DNA of 64,000 bases, from NCBI GenBank assembly GCA_963514095.1, contig OY741270.1, positions 26,913,571 to 26,977,570 of the forward strand, read 5' to 3'. Below, in pieces: positions 1 to 11,369 of this stretch (its first letter is position 1; every line of letters begins with the position of its first letter). The notes below the pieces were generated by a model. It saw nothing but the letters and a program-made list of their open reading frames with translations. It was not told the DNA's origin and did no database searches. This stretch comes from Eutrigla gurnardus (lineage: Eukaryota > Chordata > Actinopteri > Perciformes > Triglidae). The translations under genes were made by a program, and so were the position numbers.

Positions 1-543
1 TCTACAGTTGTATAATATAGTATTTAAATAATGAATCATTTATACATCATCGTGGTCTTATAAAATAACAACATAAACACTTGAGAACAAATCATTTGGG
101 TTTTTTATTAAATAGAAAAGAATCCAAGATCATGAAATAGATGAATCATATGAATGAATGTTGAAGGTGTTTTTGTGTTTTTTCCCAGTTGACTCACCCC
201 CACCAAAGAGATATGAGAAGTATTTTTACGTGTAACCAGATGAGATAAAACAGAGCGACCAGAGTAGAGATAAGATATTTCCCTGAAGTTCTGCTAGAGG
301 AAGTATTTAAGGGTGTTTTTTTTGCTTCAAAGCTAATAGCCTTGATCGTAACTTAATTACAAAAACATCTTGGGTACTTTCACCCAGCTGCATGTGTTTA
401 TTCAGAGAGAAAAAGTAATTTCCCTTTTCTCTGGAACCCTTTTGAGGGACACAAATACAACAAGGGCAAATAAACATTGACATTTCAGTATCGCAGACCG
501 TGGGGACATTTCTGTTGACATGTGATTTCCTTCTGTGTTTCAG
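1..543 (+). other. Probable intron of the unidentified left-edge gene
   Basis: No exon-like open frame with splice sites was seen here. The stretch is AT-rich and ends in a CAG acceptor at 541-543. Confidence 0.4.
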
Positions 544-821
544 TATGAATACGCTCTGAGACATCTGTACGCTCTGGTGAACCTGTGTGAGAGAGGATAC
601 CCTGCAGACAGGTAGACCACGGATGGTTTCCCCTGTTGTTGTTTTGTCTTTGTGGTTTTATGATTCTCATTCAACAGGAAGGAGAATAAAGACTGTGATT
701 TAAGCTGCACGACACCACATACAATTTGAGACAAATGAATATTTGATATTCAAACCAGTGTTTGTTGTTTCTCTGCAGCATCCAGCTTGCCATGGACTCT
801 GTGTGTCATTTCAGCAACTAA
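544..821 (+). CDS. Last two coding exons of an unidentified gene (partial)
   Basis: Two exons splice cleanly. Exon 544-611 is preceded by CAG and followed by GT. Exon 779-821 is preceded by CTGCAG and ends in TAA at 819-821. The joined phase is consistent: the serine codon is split AG|C. The other two frames of the first exon hit stops at once. The peptide reads YEYALRHLYALVNLCERGYP, then about 15 more residues ending HFSN. A leucine-rich helix followed by an ERGYP turn resembles a UBA-like helical bundle, but this is only an impression. I do not recognise the gene. It is on the plus strand just upstream of chp1. Human CHP1 lies next to EXD1 and INO80, and the peptide did not obviously fit either. 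The rest of the gene is left of the window. Confidence 0.6.
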
Positions 822-1198
822 AATGGGTTCGTATAAACCCAGGAAAGAGAAGATGGAGCTTCTCTTTGCACTGCTTAGGAATCAACTTCATTGTTTTATC
901 GATACACTAACTTTCTCTCTCTCTTTTTTTTTAAAACTTGTGATGTTTTTTGATTTTACTGAGAACTTTTTAAACTTGTTTTAAGATGAGTTGCACTATT
1001 GCTGTGAAAGGTACGCCTTTTTGATGATTATTTTTAGAAGATAAGCTGGACAATGCAAACATGGAATTCATGTGACTCCGTTCTGCTCTTTATGTGTGGC
1101 CTGGCATGAATGGTTGATTGACATGTGAATGACATGCCACTGAACATTGAATGTTTGTTGAACCTCAAGAGACTTTTGTTGTAACAAAGGAAGCTTGA

Positions 1199-1204
1199 AA
1201 TAAA
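1199..1204 (+). terminator. Poly(A) signal AATAAA of the left-edge gene
   Basis: AATAAA lies about 380 bases after the TAA stop at 819-821, giving a plausible 3' UTR end near 1220. No better candidate lies before the chp1 promoter. Confidence 0.5.
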
Positions 1205-1669
1205 TCCACCAAAATTCAAAAAGTCAGTCTCTCTCTTTGGATATTCAACACACATATTTAAGATGAATTTATATCACATTTTTGGGGAATAATATTTCAC
1301 ATGGTAGTAAAACAGTAGTTGGTCTTCAGAAGAGGATTTTTATGGTGTCCAATTAAATCTTCCTACACCTGTTATCCTGACTGTTTTGATTTTTTCCCCC
1401 TCCCCATTAAACCATATGATTCTTTGATCATATCTTAGCTAATTATTTATAGCTTTCCATTTAAAAAACAGAAACTATACACATGGAACTCTTTTTAATG
1501 GTGGACAAGACAAGTACGATATTTACACTCGATGTTAAAAGCTTCAATGTCTGAGAATTTAGACCAATTTGCAAATCAGGGATTTTACTATAATTTACTT
1601 CTGGTAAAATATATAACCACCAGAATAAGTATTATTAATATTTAATGGATATCAAAATATGAGCTTATC

Positions 1670-1800
1670 CTGTGCTATATCTCAACAGCTACTAGATCAT
1701 GACAGACATGATTCTCAGACAATGAATCCTATTATTTTATTGACATTAACATTAACCTCTAGCGCCACCATGAGGTTCACATGACCAAATACTTGAAAGC
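1670..1800. repeat. Degraded interspersed repeat of a type common in percomorph fish
   Basis: The stretch contains 'atatctcaacagctactaga', 'acaatgaatcctatt' and 'cctctagcgccaccatgagg'. I recognise these blocks, in this order, from a repeat seen very often in spiny-rayed fish introns and intergenic DNA. A related 'gcgccatctagtggcacatg' block follows at 1969-1988. The rest of 1205-2260 is AT-rich intergenic DNA in which I see no gene. The family was recognised from memory and not searched. Confidence 0.5.
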
Positions 1801-2279
1801 CAACGATATCCCTGCTGTACATCTGATATTAGTCCCTGCTCCACTTATATGTCTGACATATTTGGTAGATTTATTTTATGATTGAATAAACAGATTGTAC
1901 AGCATCGAACACATGAAATAGCAAATGCTGCAATGACTAATAAGACTCCATGTGAATTAATGACATTGCGCCATCTAGTGGCACATGTCTGACTTGCATT
2001 TTAAAATAAAAAGGTATGAAGACGCTGTATAAAATTTGTGTGAAGGATCTTTTATGATTTTTTTCTTTTACTAATGAACTGTACCTCTACCTCTATATAT
2101 CATTTGTTTGGTAGTAGTAGTAGTAATATATTCTTGTATTTTAATCACAATGTGTATTTTTTCATTTGCATATGTTTTTTTATTATTAGAAGTGTATATT
2201 CATTATTTGATGTTTGGCTTTTGATAATTCTATAATTGTGTAAATATATATAATTATATTGCTAAAGAAAATAATTTTA

Positions 2280-2704
2280 AGCAGGCAAGAAATTCCGCTA
2301 CCCATCTCCGTGGAGGCGGGTCCTGATAGGGAGGCGGTCCCCTCTTCCTCCTCCCAACTCGTCAAACCGGAAGACGCTCCGACCGATACTCGTCCCGGTA
2401 GCATGAAGACAGACCTCAGACCAGCTCCACTAACCGAGAAAACGTCACCAGCGGGATATTAAACGGCTGTCGGGACTAAAACCGTAGCTGTCCGGTTAAC
2501 GTGAGCTGCCAACCGCTTTCACGAGCGGAGCGCGACGGGTTTATCTGTATTATTAGCTCGCTGCGTTAGCTTGTTTGCTAACTTTTAACTTTAAAACCCC
2601 GGATTGAGATTCTCCTTTCCTCGCAGCTGGTTTTTGGTGATTGCGCAAGCCGGCTCGCAAATCTCCTCTCCTTTTTATATAACGACTGAAACACACATTT
2701 CACC
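2280..2704 (+). promoter_or_regulatory. chp1: chp1 promoter and 5' UTR region
   Basis: Base composition changes sharply from AT-rich to GC/CpG-rich near 2285 and stays so up to the chp1 start codon, as expected for a CpG-island promoter of a broadly expressed gene. No TATA box is evident. The transcription start cannot be fixed from sequence; the stretch just before 2705 must be 5' UTR. Confidence 0.55.
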
Positions 2705-5700
2705 ATGGGATCCAGAGCCTCCACGTTACTCCGAGAAGAGGAAATTGAAGAAATTAAGAAGGAGACCGGCTGTAAGTGGAGCTTAATTCCTGTTAGACGT
2801 TAGCTGCAGACACCGTTGTGATTTACCTTTCTCTGCACACATTTCTTCTAACTTGCACACAACAACAAAAAGAGGATGTTGCACTGATATTGCACGACAC
2901 CCTTGGGTGTTAAACTGTGTAATAGTGCACACAAACACACTGTGAAGATGACTTCTGCTAGTGTTTGATACTTAGATGGAAAACCTGTTATCTCCTGGTG
3001 GTAAAACCCGTCTCCTCCCTGCAGTCTCCCACAGTCAGATCACTCGCCTGTACAGCCGCTTCACCAGTCTGGATAAAGGAGAGAACGGCACCCTAAGGTG
3101 AGCAACAACACCACCACCTATGTGAGGATTAAGCCAGCTGATTTAGTTTGGATCCTCCAGCCTGTGGAGGACTGATTGGCAAGTTGATTAAACCTTTGCT
3201 TGTGTGGGTAGTGATTTTAAAACTGTACACTAAACATGTTCATTTTCAGTTCAGTTTGTCCTTATATTGACTTTCACTTCAGACAAATGCTAGAAACAAA
3301 AGTGCTATTTAAAATAAATGGCAAAGAGTTGCAGCAATGGTATTTAAAAAAAAAAAAAAAAAATACAAAAAAAAAATCAATGAGTGTACTATTTGAATAG
3401 AAAGTCAATAGGGCGGTGACACTGCGTTGTCATTGGATAAAGGTTGTCGGCCACAATGCAGCAAAACGTCACTCATTCATCGATCGATGGAAAAATCTCT
3501 CATGTGGTTTTATTATCTCAGCTCATCTCTTATGTTCAGGTGAGACATCGGTTTAGGGCCGGGCGAGGATTCATCATCTTTCAGTGGAATCACATTGTGT
3601 ATATTAGGGAGATCATCATCTCAACTGATAACAAGCACATACTAACTCAAAATATCTTAGAAAATCACATTATTTTGCAATAATATCTTTAAATAAATGA
3701 GTACTTTTTTATTTTGTAAAGTATTTAGTTAACATGAGCATGCAAAACCACGTGGTAATTTCATATCGACTATTTCTTTAAGTAAGAATGAAGTATTGAG
3801 ACGAGTTTGGTCATATCACCCGGCCCTCACCACAGTGTGACATTTCAGGGGTTTGTTATTAACTTCTTCCTCTCTCCGTAGTCCAAACCGAACAATGAAT
3901 ATGTGAAGAAATGTGTAATCATTAAAGCTACTGAAGCATTCATTTAAAATGTTTGTTTTGAACAACTTAATCTTTTATGAAAGCCGTTGTGTTTACACAT
4001 CACAAGTGCTTTGCTCCACACCCAAGGTGACTTTCTTATCATTCATGAGTTGCCACAACAGTGAGATTTTACATATTTCTCAGCTGACCAAACACCGGTC
4101 CAGACTTTTACCCCGACTGACAAATATCCTAATATTCTTGCTATATATTTCCCAGACAATCCTTTTTTCAGATTCTAAGATGTTTATTTGCCGTTCTGTT
4201 TTCTCTTCATCTTCTCCTGTTTACATATTTGCAGTCGAATCAAGTCTGGTTTCAAGAGAATAATGAAGACTGCGTTGTTTTTTTTTCCATTTGTCACAGT
4301 TTAAGATATGTGGTAAATTGCCCTGAGGGTTTCCACCGATAATATCTCTTTTGATGTCATCTGTTGAAGTATGCTGTGTTGGAATTGATTGATCGTGTCT
4401 CCTCACGTCTGCAGTCGAGAAGATTTCCAGAGGATCCCGGAGTTGGCCATCAATCCGCTGGGAGACAGGATCATCAATGCCTTCTTTCCCGAGGGGTGAG
4501 TTGTCCCCATTACTGGTAAAGAGCCTGTTTTTCACAGAAGAGCCTGTATTATAGCTTTGAGTCACAATCGCCACAAATCTGAATGAGGTCAATGGGTTTT
4601 CAGTTGTGGCTGCGTGACTGCACTCTTAACACACTTATTCTCTTCTTCTCTGTGTGGAAAAAAACCCTTTTTTCCTGTATATTCTGGGGGTTGTTTTGCT
4701 CTTTTATCGGTCTGAAATGTTTCCAAATGTATCATTAAAATCCCCAAAAGTCAGATATGCATGCATCTTAATTTTAGCTGTGGCTTGTAATGGTTTATAG
4801 CCGTGTTCCTGTTCCTCTGGTTTTGGGTTGTGTGCCTAAGAAAGGAGGTGGAGGGGGTTCGATTATGTAAAGTGGTGTTGGGTTACGACCAGTTGAAGTT
4901 TTGATTGTGTGGCCTACCCAGCTGGCGTTTATATACGGTGTAAAGGCAATCTGAGCTGAGACAAAGTTCCTTTTTTTTTGTCTCCTGGTCTTTAGAGAAG
5001 ACCAGGTGAACTTCAGGGGCTTCATGCGGACCCTGGCTCACTTCAGACCGATAGAGGACAACGAGAAGAGCAAGAACGCCGCCATCAGCGAGCCACTGAA
5101 CAGCAGGACAAACAAGCTGCTCTGTGAGTCGAGCAACACGCAGGATTTCATAAAGACCGTCTCTGTCATCACTATGTGTGTGTTTATATATATTTGCTAT
5201 TTTATTTCTCCCAGTTGCTTTCCGTCTGTATGACCTGGACAGAGACGACAAAATCTCCCGGGATGAGCTGCTGCAGGTGAGCGGATTGCTTTGTCATGTA
5301 AATAAGACGCTGAGTCACGGTACAGCTAACAGTTTCCCAGCCAGACGGTGAATCATTTGATTTCAAGGAGCTCCAATGGAAATCCGTGGTTGAACATACT
5401 GGCTATTGAATCTGTGTTTAACAAAGGAATGAATGCCATTGTGCAATACGTCCAAACGCTGTACAGTGAGAGGGATCTCCTGGCCGATGAGAAGACTTTG
5501 CCCGTGTGCTGATGATTATGATGTGCTCTCTCGCATTAACTCCCTTTTCCCCCAGACGCTCTAATATCCTGTATTTTGGCTTCCTCTGTGTTATTTGTTG
5601 TCCCTTCTTAAAGCCGCCTCGGTTTCGGTGACAGTGACCGACCTGTCATTTTCTCTAAGCCGGGTGTTAAATGACTCAGAGAGATCTCTTGTTTTGCGCA

Positions 5701-7029
5701 AAACATTTCCGCGTCGCCTGCTTCATGCGCCGCACAAAGTTCGTGCAACTCAAAGTCACGTCGGCCGTTTTTCAGTAAATATGCCTTCACTGTGTTTCTT
5801 AACGACTGCTGCTTTACTCGCCATTTAACCGTAATAACCGCAAATTATCCGATGCCGTGTTGAAACACATGCAGCACAAACGCCATATTGTTTGGGCAAA
5901 ACATCATGACTATTATTCGGTTTTTCATTGGCATTCCTAAACCATGAAGGGACTTCTTGTTCATTCTTCACAGGTCTTAAGGATGATGGTCGGAGTAAAC
6001 ATTTCAGATGAGCAGCTTGGAAGCATCGCTGATAGGACCATACAGGAGGCCGACACCAATGGAGATAACTCCATCTCCTTCAATGAATTCATCAAGGCAA
6101 GTTTTGTGGTCAGAGGGTTTCTGGTCCACTTACTCATACAATGCTCAACATGCTATTTGAAGGGTGCTTTGAGCGTGTACCACTACCATGAAGACGTACT
6201 GTACAATTTAGCATTTGTTTACCAGCAACGAGCCACAGAAAAGAGAAAATATATATATATTCTAAGAACATACATACTTTCCAGAACTTGTATACTTGTT
6301 TGGTTACTATGGAAACACAAGATCCACAGGATGGATTCTTTTCAGTTATCAATGGTCGTCATTATTTTGAGCACATGGTTTCTTAATTTGCAACAACTGC
6401 TAACGAGTTAAAATGTCTCGAATCAGTATTGAGAGTCATTCGACAACCACACACTGTTGTTGTTTACCAAAAGGCATGTTTTTATGTGTTTCTATGAGTT
6501 GATAATTCATGTTTTCCAGACAGTTTTGAGCTCTCTTCAAACCTGACTGTCTATTATTACACATTAGAGAACCCAGGGAAATAACTCTTAGCAGGGAGGG
6601 GACCTTTTAATTATGGGGATAATTGTGAATATCGTCATTGAGTGGCTTGAAAAAGCCGTCTAGCTTGCCGTCGTTGTAGGGAAGTAAAAAAAATAGAGGC
6701 TGATTGGGAAAAAATACAGGAAGTATGATGCAATAAAATAAATAAAATAAGTCTCACACACTGTTGGAATATCATAAATGTAGTCTGTTTATTTATGCAG
6801 GGAGACCTTATGATTTTATGATTAGTTAATTCTATCTGTGATGCAACAAAAATATTTGTTTCTTGCCAAATGTGATTCCAATATGTTAAAGCTTATTCTT
6901 ATTATAATATATAATATTTTATTATAACATGCCTCCATTTTTAGCATCTAATTGTGCTCCGTTTTGTTTCCTCAGGTCTTGGAGAAGGTGGATGTGGAAC
7001 AGAAAATGAGCATCCGGTTCCTACACTAA
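2705..7029 (+). CDS. chp1: Calcineurin B homologous protein 1 (CHP1)
   Basis: Exons: 2705-2771, 3025-3097, 4415-4495, 4996-5123, 5215-5276, 5974-6096, 6976-7029. They total 588 nt, or 195 residues, the same length as human CHP1. CHP1 is a myristoylated EF-hand protein. It is an obligate partner of the Na+/H+ exchanger NHE1, inhibits calcineurin, and acts in vesicle trafficking. The start MGSRAS carries the glycine-2 and serine-6 pattern of N-myristoylation. Two canonical calcium loops are visible: EF3 at residues 123-134 (DLDRDDKISRDE) and EF4 at 164-175 (DTNGDNSISFNE). The N-terminal EF-hands are degenerate, as in the family. The C terminus VEQKMSIRFLH matches the family's nuclear-export region. 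Intron 6 uses a GC donor (6097). The long 3' UTR probably ends near 8470. Confidence 0.98.
3554..3827. mobile_element. MITE-like non-autonomous DNA transposon in chp1 intron 2
   Basis: The ends are imperfect inverted repeats: 'tagggccgggcga' at 3554-3566 and 'tcacccggccct' at 3816-3827. The interior is AT-rich with no coding potential. The terminal GGGCCGGGCGA...TCACCCGGCCC pattern resembles abundant fish hAT-like MITEs whose ends read roughly TAGGGCTGGGCGATAT. No clear target-site duplication was seen, so the exact limits are uncertain. Confidence 0.5.
6097..6102 (+). other. chp1: Non-canonical GC splice donor of chp1 intron 6
   Basis: The exon ends ATCAAG and the intron begins GCAAGT. The next exon (after CTCAG at 6971-6975) starts GTCTTGGAG, giving IKVLEKV, which matches the CHP1 family. 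No GT donor nearby keeps the frame. The strong AAG|GCAAGT context is typical of U2-type GC-AG introns. Confidence 0.9.
6614..6830. repeat. Interspersed repeat copy A (chp1 intron 6)
   Basis: Two blocks recur in the same order in fbln5 intron 4. The first, at 6616-6654, contains 'ggataattgtgaatat' and ends 'cttgaaaaagc'. The second, at about 6788-6820, contains 'tttatttatgcagggaga' and 'cttatgatt'. The second copy is at 59094-59200. Finding the same two blocks about 52 kb apart shows a dispersed element; the family was not identified. Confidence 0.55.
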
Positions 7030-8454
7030 ATAACTATTCTTCTTTTTAAAATGTTATTTTTGAGTAGAGCTTCATCATGTCAGTCGATGTCGGAACACAA
7101 CCTCATCCACACTACGAGTAACACGTTCAGACCACGCGTTGGGTAGATGATGTCACAGATCTCGAGTTTCTGCACTGCTCTGTTAACAAAGGGAAAAGTC
7201 GCGTGCCTTGGGTTGTTTTAATGTAACCATGTATTTTTCTTCCCCTCCCCCCTCGTGATAGAACATTATTTATTAGAAGACTTTTAGAGGGTCACAGTTA
7301 GAACCACTGCTGTTCCACTTCTCACGGGAAAAATGATTTTATATCGCGGTACGAAGAAGCTTTTTTGTGCTATTGCGGTGTGTAAGTTTATTCCAAGCTG
7401 TTCGGTGGATAGTTAGCACATTGTGTCCTTGTCCTTTATAAATATGCAACAGTTCAAAGCGAGACCTATAAGACGTGTGATTCCACGTTCCAAACGGACG
7501 TTGTTTTTAACGCTAACAGGATCTTACGAGTGCTTTTCTTTGACTTGTGGCAGAGCAAGTCAGACCAGTCGGCTCCGAGTTTGCCCCCCTTAAACAAAGC
7601 AGGAGCTGCTCCACAGATTCTTGTTTTACTCACTGAAGTGCCATGGCTTTGGTTCCCTCTGGAAGTGTTTTATTATCTCATCAGTGAACCAGAACCTATG
7701 GCCATGTTTGTGTTTTTTTTTTTTCCCATATGGATTAATCTAGCGACTGCCAATAGATTGTAATTACCTGTTTGAATCGTTGGACTCCAACCAAAGCGAG
7801 TTTGTCCCTCATTCAAAGCCAGTAACCAGCTGGGGGCCGGTGGGAGCCAATACTGATTCAACATGTGCATAATGTGATATTTAAAGAACTAAAAACTGTG
7901 GCAGTCAGTGGAATGAAGATTTCATATGAAATGCTGCTATCTCTTTTGCGTGTGAGTGTGTGCGTCTTATGAAGCACCTGTTTTGAGAAATTTTGCAAAT
8001 TGATCTCACTAGGATTTAACCGCCATAGTGGTCTGATTTCAAAAGTTGTTTCCCCCAACAGTGTGATGGAAACTGGGATGTGGACCAGTTAGTTTGTAGA
8101 CTTGGAACAGGTTAAACCATGGTGGAATGCTATATGCTTCTATTTATCTGATCGTCTTCCTGTAGCTACGGGAAGTGTGTGTTGATGTACCCCCCCCCCC
8201 CCAACTAGTTCCAGATGCTAAAGAGAATCTAATGCATTAAAAAAAAGTGTGTTTTCTGTACAGGCTTATGTACGTAAATAGCTGACCCCTTAATCTTTAA
8301 TGTGAGTTTGTTAAATCGTTACAAAAACACCCTCCAGCAGCCGAGTACAGGAAATATATTAATCATTATGTGATTATCAATCGGATATGATTCACGTTTT
8401 GTGATGTTGGTCTTGGTATTATCAAAGTGATATCATGAATTTGATTTGAATAAA
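7030..8454 (+). other. chp1: chp1 3' UTR
   Basis: There is no further coding exon after the TAA at 7027-7029. AATAAA at 8449-8454 is the best poly(A) signal; a second AATAAA at 8674-8679 is possible. The stretch includes a 13-base C run at 8190-8202. Confidence 0.6.
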
Positions 8455-8685
8455 TTAAGTGCCATGCTTGCTTTGTGTCATTTGATGAAGTACTGTTTTT
8501 TTTTTTTTATTTAATCTGGTTTTATGATAGTTCGTTATCTGGATGAACACCACAGTATGTTAGAACCAGGTCAGAGGAACACAAATGCAAATACGTTGTT
8601 TAATTAGTGCTGCAAATGTATGGTGAAGTACTTAATAGCGAGGTAACTTGGTAACGTTTCATTTTAAATGATAAATAAAAAAAAA

Positions 8686-8704
8686 GGGGGGGGGGGGGGG
8701 GGGG
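8686..8704. repeat. 19-base G homopolymer
   Basis: An uninterrupted G run follows an A run, directly after AATAAA at 8674-8679, between chp1 and the cyrano promoter. It is likely to be length-variable and prone to sequencing error. The rest of 8455-9080 is AT-rich with no gene seen. Confidence 0.9.
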
Positions 8705-9079
8705 ACACATTTTCTAAAAATGTGATGGAAATTGATTTTTTTTTTTACATTATTAATTGATCTGATTTATTAGAAGTGAATTGTTTAGTTAGAAAGATAT
8801 CAAACATCCCGAGATATTTATTTAAAAAATGACAAAAACGTTTAAATGGATTCATTGATTTGAAAATGTATTTATAATTAATTTATGCGCGGAAAAAAAT
8901 CGACATTAATCAACAAGTTTATTTTTCTCAACTCTAACTTTAACCTTGCGTAGTTTCCTCGGCCACCTAGCATAAAGCTAACTAACGTTTATACATCAAT
9001 ACGTGTTGGTGTTAGCTAGCGTTAATACCTAAACAGGTAGGATCGGTGAGTCAGTAAACGCACCACAGAGCTGATTGAT

Positions 9080-9506
9080 AAATGTCAGGAGAAGAAGAGA
9101 GAACTTCCGGGGGCGGGCTTTCACTTTGATTGACAGCTCTCCGGCACAATCGTCGCGCTCTTCCGTCGGGCTGCTCGTAACAGAGCGGAAAATGGCGTAG
9201 AGAGCGGAGGGTGAGCGTTGACGGGGGGGACGAAGGGACCGTCTTCTTTCCGGGAACCGAGAGGCGAGCCGCCGGTAGTTTTCCCCGGTTAAATCTTCTG
9301 TAAGATAAAAAGGTGTCCTCACCGGGCGAGGCCCCTCTGGAACCACGGAGCCCGGCGTACGTCCAGCGCGGGAGACCCGAATGTGTCACCGGAGAGGAAG
9401 AACCCCCCCCCCCCCCCCCCCCGGCTTTTGTTTACCAGCGCGAGCCGCAGCAGCTCGAGCCCCAGCGGAAATAACTGCATCATTTCAGACCGACGCTCGC
9501 TCCAAG
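9080..9506 (+). promoter_or_regulatory. oip5-as1: cyrano promoter and probable first exon (CpG-rich)
   Basis: The region is CpG-rich between AT-rich flanks. It contains an ETS-like 'acttccggg' near 9101 and a YY1-like AAAATGGCG at 9189-9197. A splice donor-like AAG|GTCAGT at 9504-9512 could end exon 1 at 9506. A 20-base C run lies at 9403-9422. Position and strand fit the 5' end of the cyrano lncRNA; the start site is inferred. Confidence 0.6.
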
Positions 9507-10350
9507 GTCAGTGCTTCGCCGTCACAGCCACGCTGCTGCACGCGAGCAGTAACGTACGTATTTAAAATACCGTAAATATACATGTTTTTACTATTCCAGT
9601 GAACGCATTTAAATTTACAAAACCAGGCGATGCTCTTTCTCAGACGGACGTCACTGCATTTCGATGGACTCATTGATCAGATAGCGATCAATGTTCTCGT
9701 ATTGCATTTATTTTTTAACGGGCTAGAGTTAAAATGAGAGCTGAAGCAGTTCCTTGATAGATTAATTAATCGATCAACAGAAAATGTATCTACAACACTT
9801 AAATTGAGTCTAATTCGAACTAAAAATAATTTAATTTCATTATATTAATTTTTTATTTTTTGTGAATGTTTAGATGAAACAATACAGATTAGAAAACGTC
9901 ACCTTTAGGCTTGAGAAACATATATTTAATCAGTTAATTGAGAAAGAAATATATCTCTAGATTAAATATAGTCTCAGCTTTAGAAGAGACTGGTTAAAAT
10001 TAAATGTAACTGTATAATAAATAACATTTTCATTATTTTTTTAGTTCTAGGATGGGTTCTCCAGTCGATGCGGTTGTGAAGCCAGCTGAGGCTGGAGGAA
10101 CGTCTCCCTCCAAATCAGCACCACCGACGGATCTCTGCTGCAGCCACCCATGGAGGTAAAGGAACAGGGAGTCATTGTGAAGATGACCTCTTTTGGGCTT
10201 TTGAGACACGGGTTGCCCTCCTTCCTGCTGTCGACCGGGACGTTGGTCTCCTACACGGTACCCCCACCGGTCCAGACCTGGTTCTGCAGCAGGATCGTCG
10301 GTCAGGACATCTGCCAGGCCTGTGGGCTAGTCTGACTTCCACTACGCACT

Positions 10351-10436
10351 CTGACCACGTCTACATGCAGCCGAATGCTGGTCTGCAGCCACTGAGGTGT
10401 TCTACCTCTACTCCGGCTGCATGTAGACGTCGTCAG
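10351..10436 (+). other. Long near-perfect inverted repeat / RNA hairpin in the cyrano locus
   Basis: The arm ACGTCTACATGCAGCCG at 10357-10373 is perfectly complementary to CGGCTGCATGTAGACGT at 10414-10430. The stem extends past one C-C mismatch (10356, 10431) by CTGAC/GTCAG at 10351-10355 and 10432-10436, giving 22 pairs. The 40-base loop holds a small inner stem, GAGGT (10394-10398) with ACCTC (10404-10408). Confidence 0.85.
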
Positions 10437-11345
10437 CGATGCCTCCTGAACAAGAAAAAAACAAGAAAACCCCCCAAACGCTCTGAAACTCCCATCAAAG
10501 CAGTTTGATCATGAAACAAACAGCTCGTCTTAGAAAGAAGACACAAGATACTGTAGCAAAGATCAAGGCCTGTGATTAAATTAGACTGATAGGGATGTTT
10601 TCTTTTTGTTTGCTGTTGTCGTCGTTTCTTGCACTACCTCATCGCCATAACAAGTCCAACAGGAGTGAATGGGAGCGTGGTCAGGATGAGTCATTTGACG
10701 GGTGTCGAGCGCCACAGCAGTTTTATATTTTGCTCCTGGATTCATTTAATAAGCGATAAGGTTTTTTACTCTTAATTTCGGTAATCTCCTTTGTCAAGTC
10801 TGCAGGTTTATTCCCAATTTGAAGGTAGAGACAAAATTGGCGTTATTCCCCCTTGTGACTTAGTCTTCGATATCCCTCAGATTTGGCAACTTTCCCTGCG
10901 TAAAGTTGGTCTTTTATGACGAAACCATCATTATTTTGTCTTTCTTTTCCTTAGGTGTGCTCTCATTTCATCCTTTTCCTCCCTGAACATGATCGCTTAT
11001 GTAATTGATGTACAAACAGGACATTATTTACACACTGCAGGTAGAGACAGAATTCAAACATTTGATCTCCTTAAAATAACTCCCAGAACATGAGTGACTC
11101 TGGTTTATCACACACCATGCTCTGGTTCCAGTAGCAGCTCCTTTTGATTCAAGCTTCTCTTGGATTTACCGAAACTAAACCCCCGGTCTCTTTTCTTTTT
11201 CCTTTTTTTTCTTTAGGTTAATATTTATATGAAAAAAAAGAAGAAAAATATCACATTTATCGGGATTTGTGCAATATTTGATCTTAACTGTCATGTTGTT
11301 GACCAAACTGTATATTGTATAAACAAGTGACAAGTTGTTTGAAAG

Positions 11346-11369
11346 CAACAAAATCACCAATGTCTTCCA
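11346..11369 (+). promoter_or_regulatory. oip5-as1: miR-7 target site of cyrano
   Basis: The blocks CAACAAAATCAC (11346-11357) and GTCTTCCA (11362-11369) are complementary to the 3' part and to the seed-containing 5' part of miR-7. A short unpaired centre, CAAT, separates them. Extensive 3' pairing plus an intact seed match is the architecture known for the cyrano site and for target-directed microRNA degradation. Confidence 0.95.

Noticed and set aside
10150..10335. Possible -1 frameshift or antizyme-like dual-frame gene in cyrano
   Set aside because: The second frame is open only from 10090, shows no recognisable domain, and no slippery site or antizyme-like sequence is visible. The locus identity as cyrano explains the transcript.
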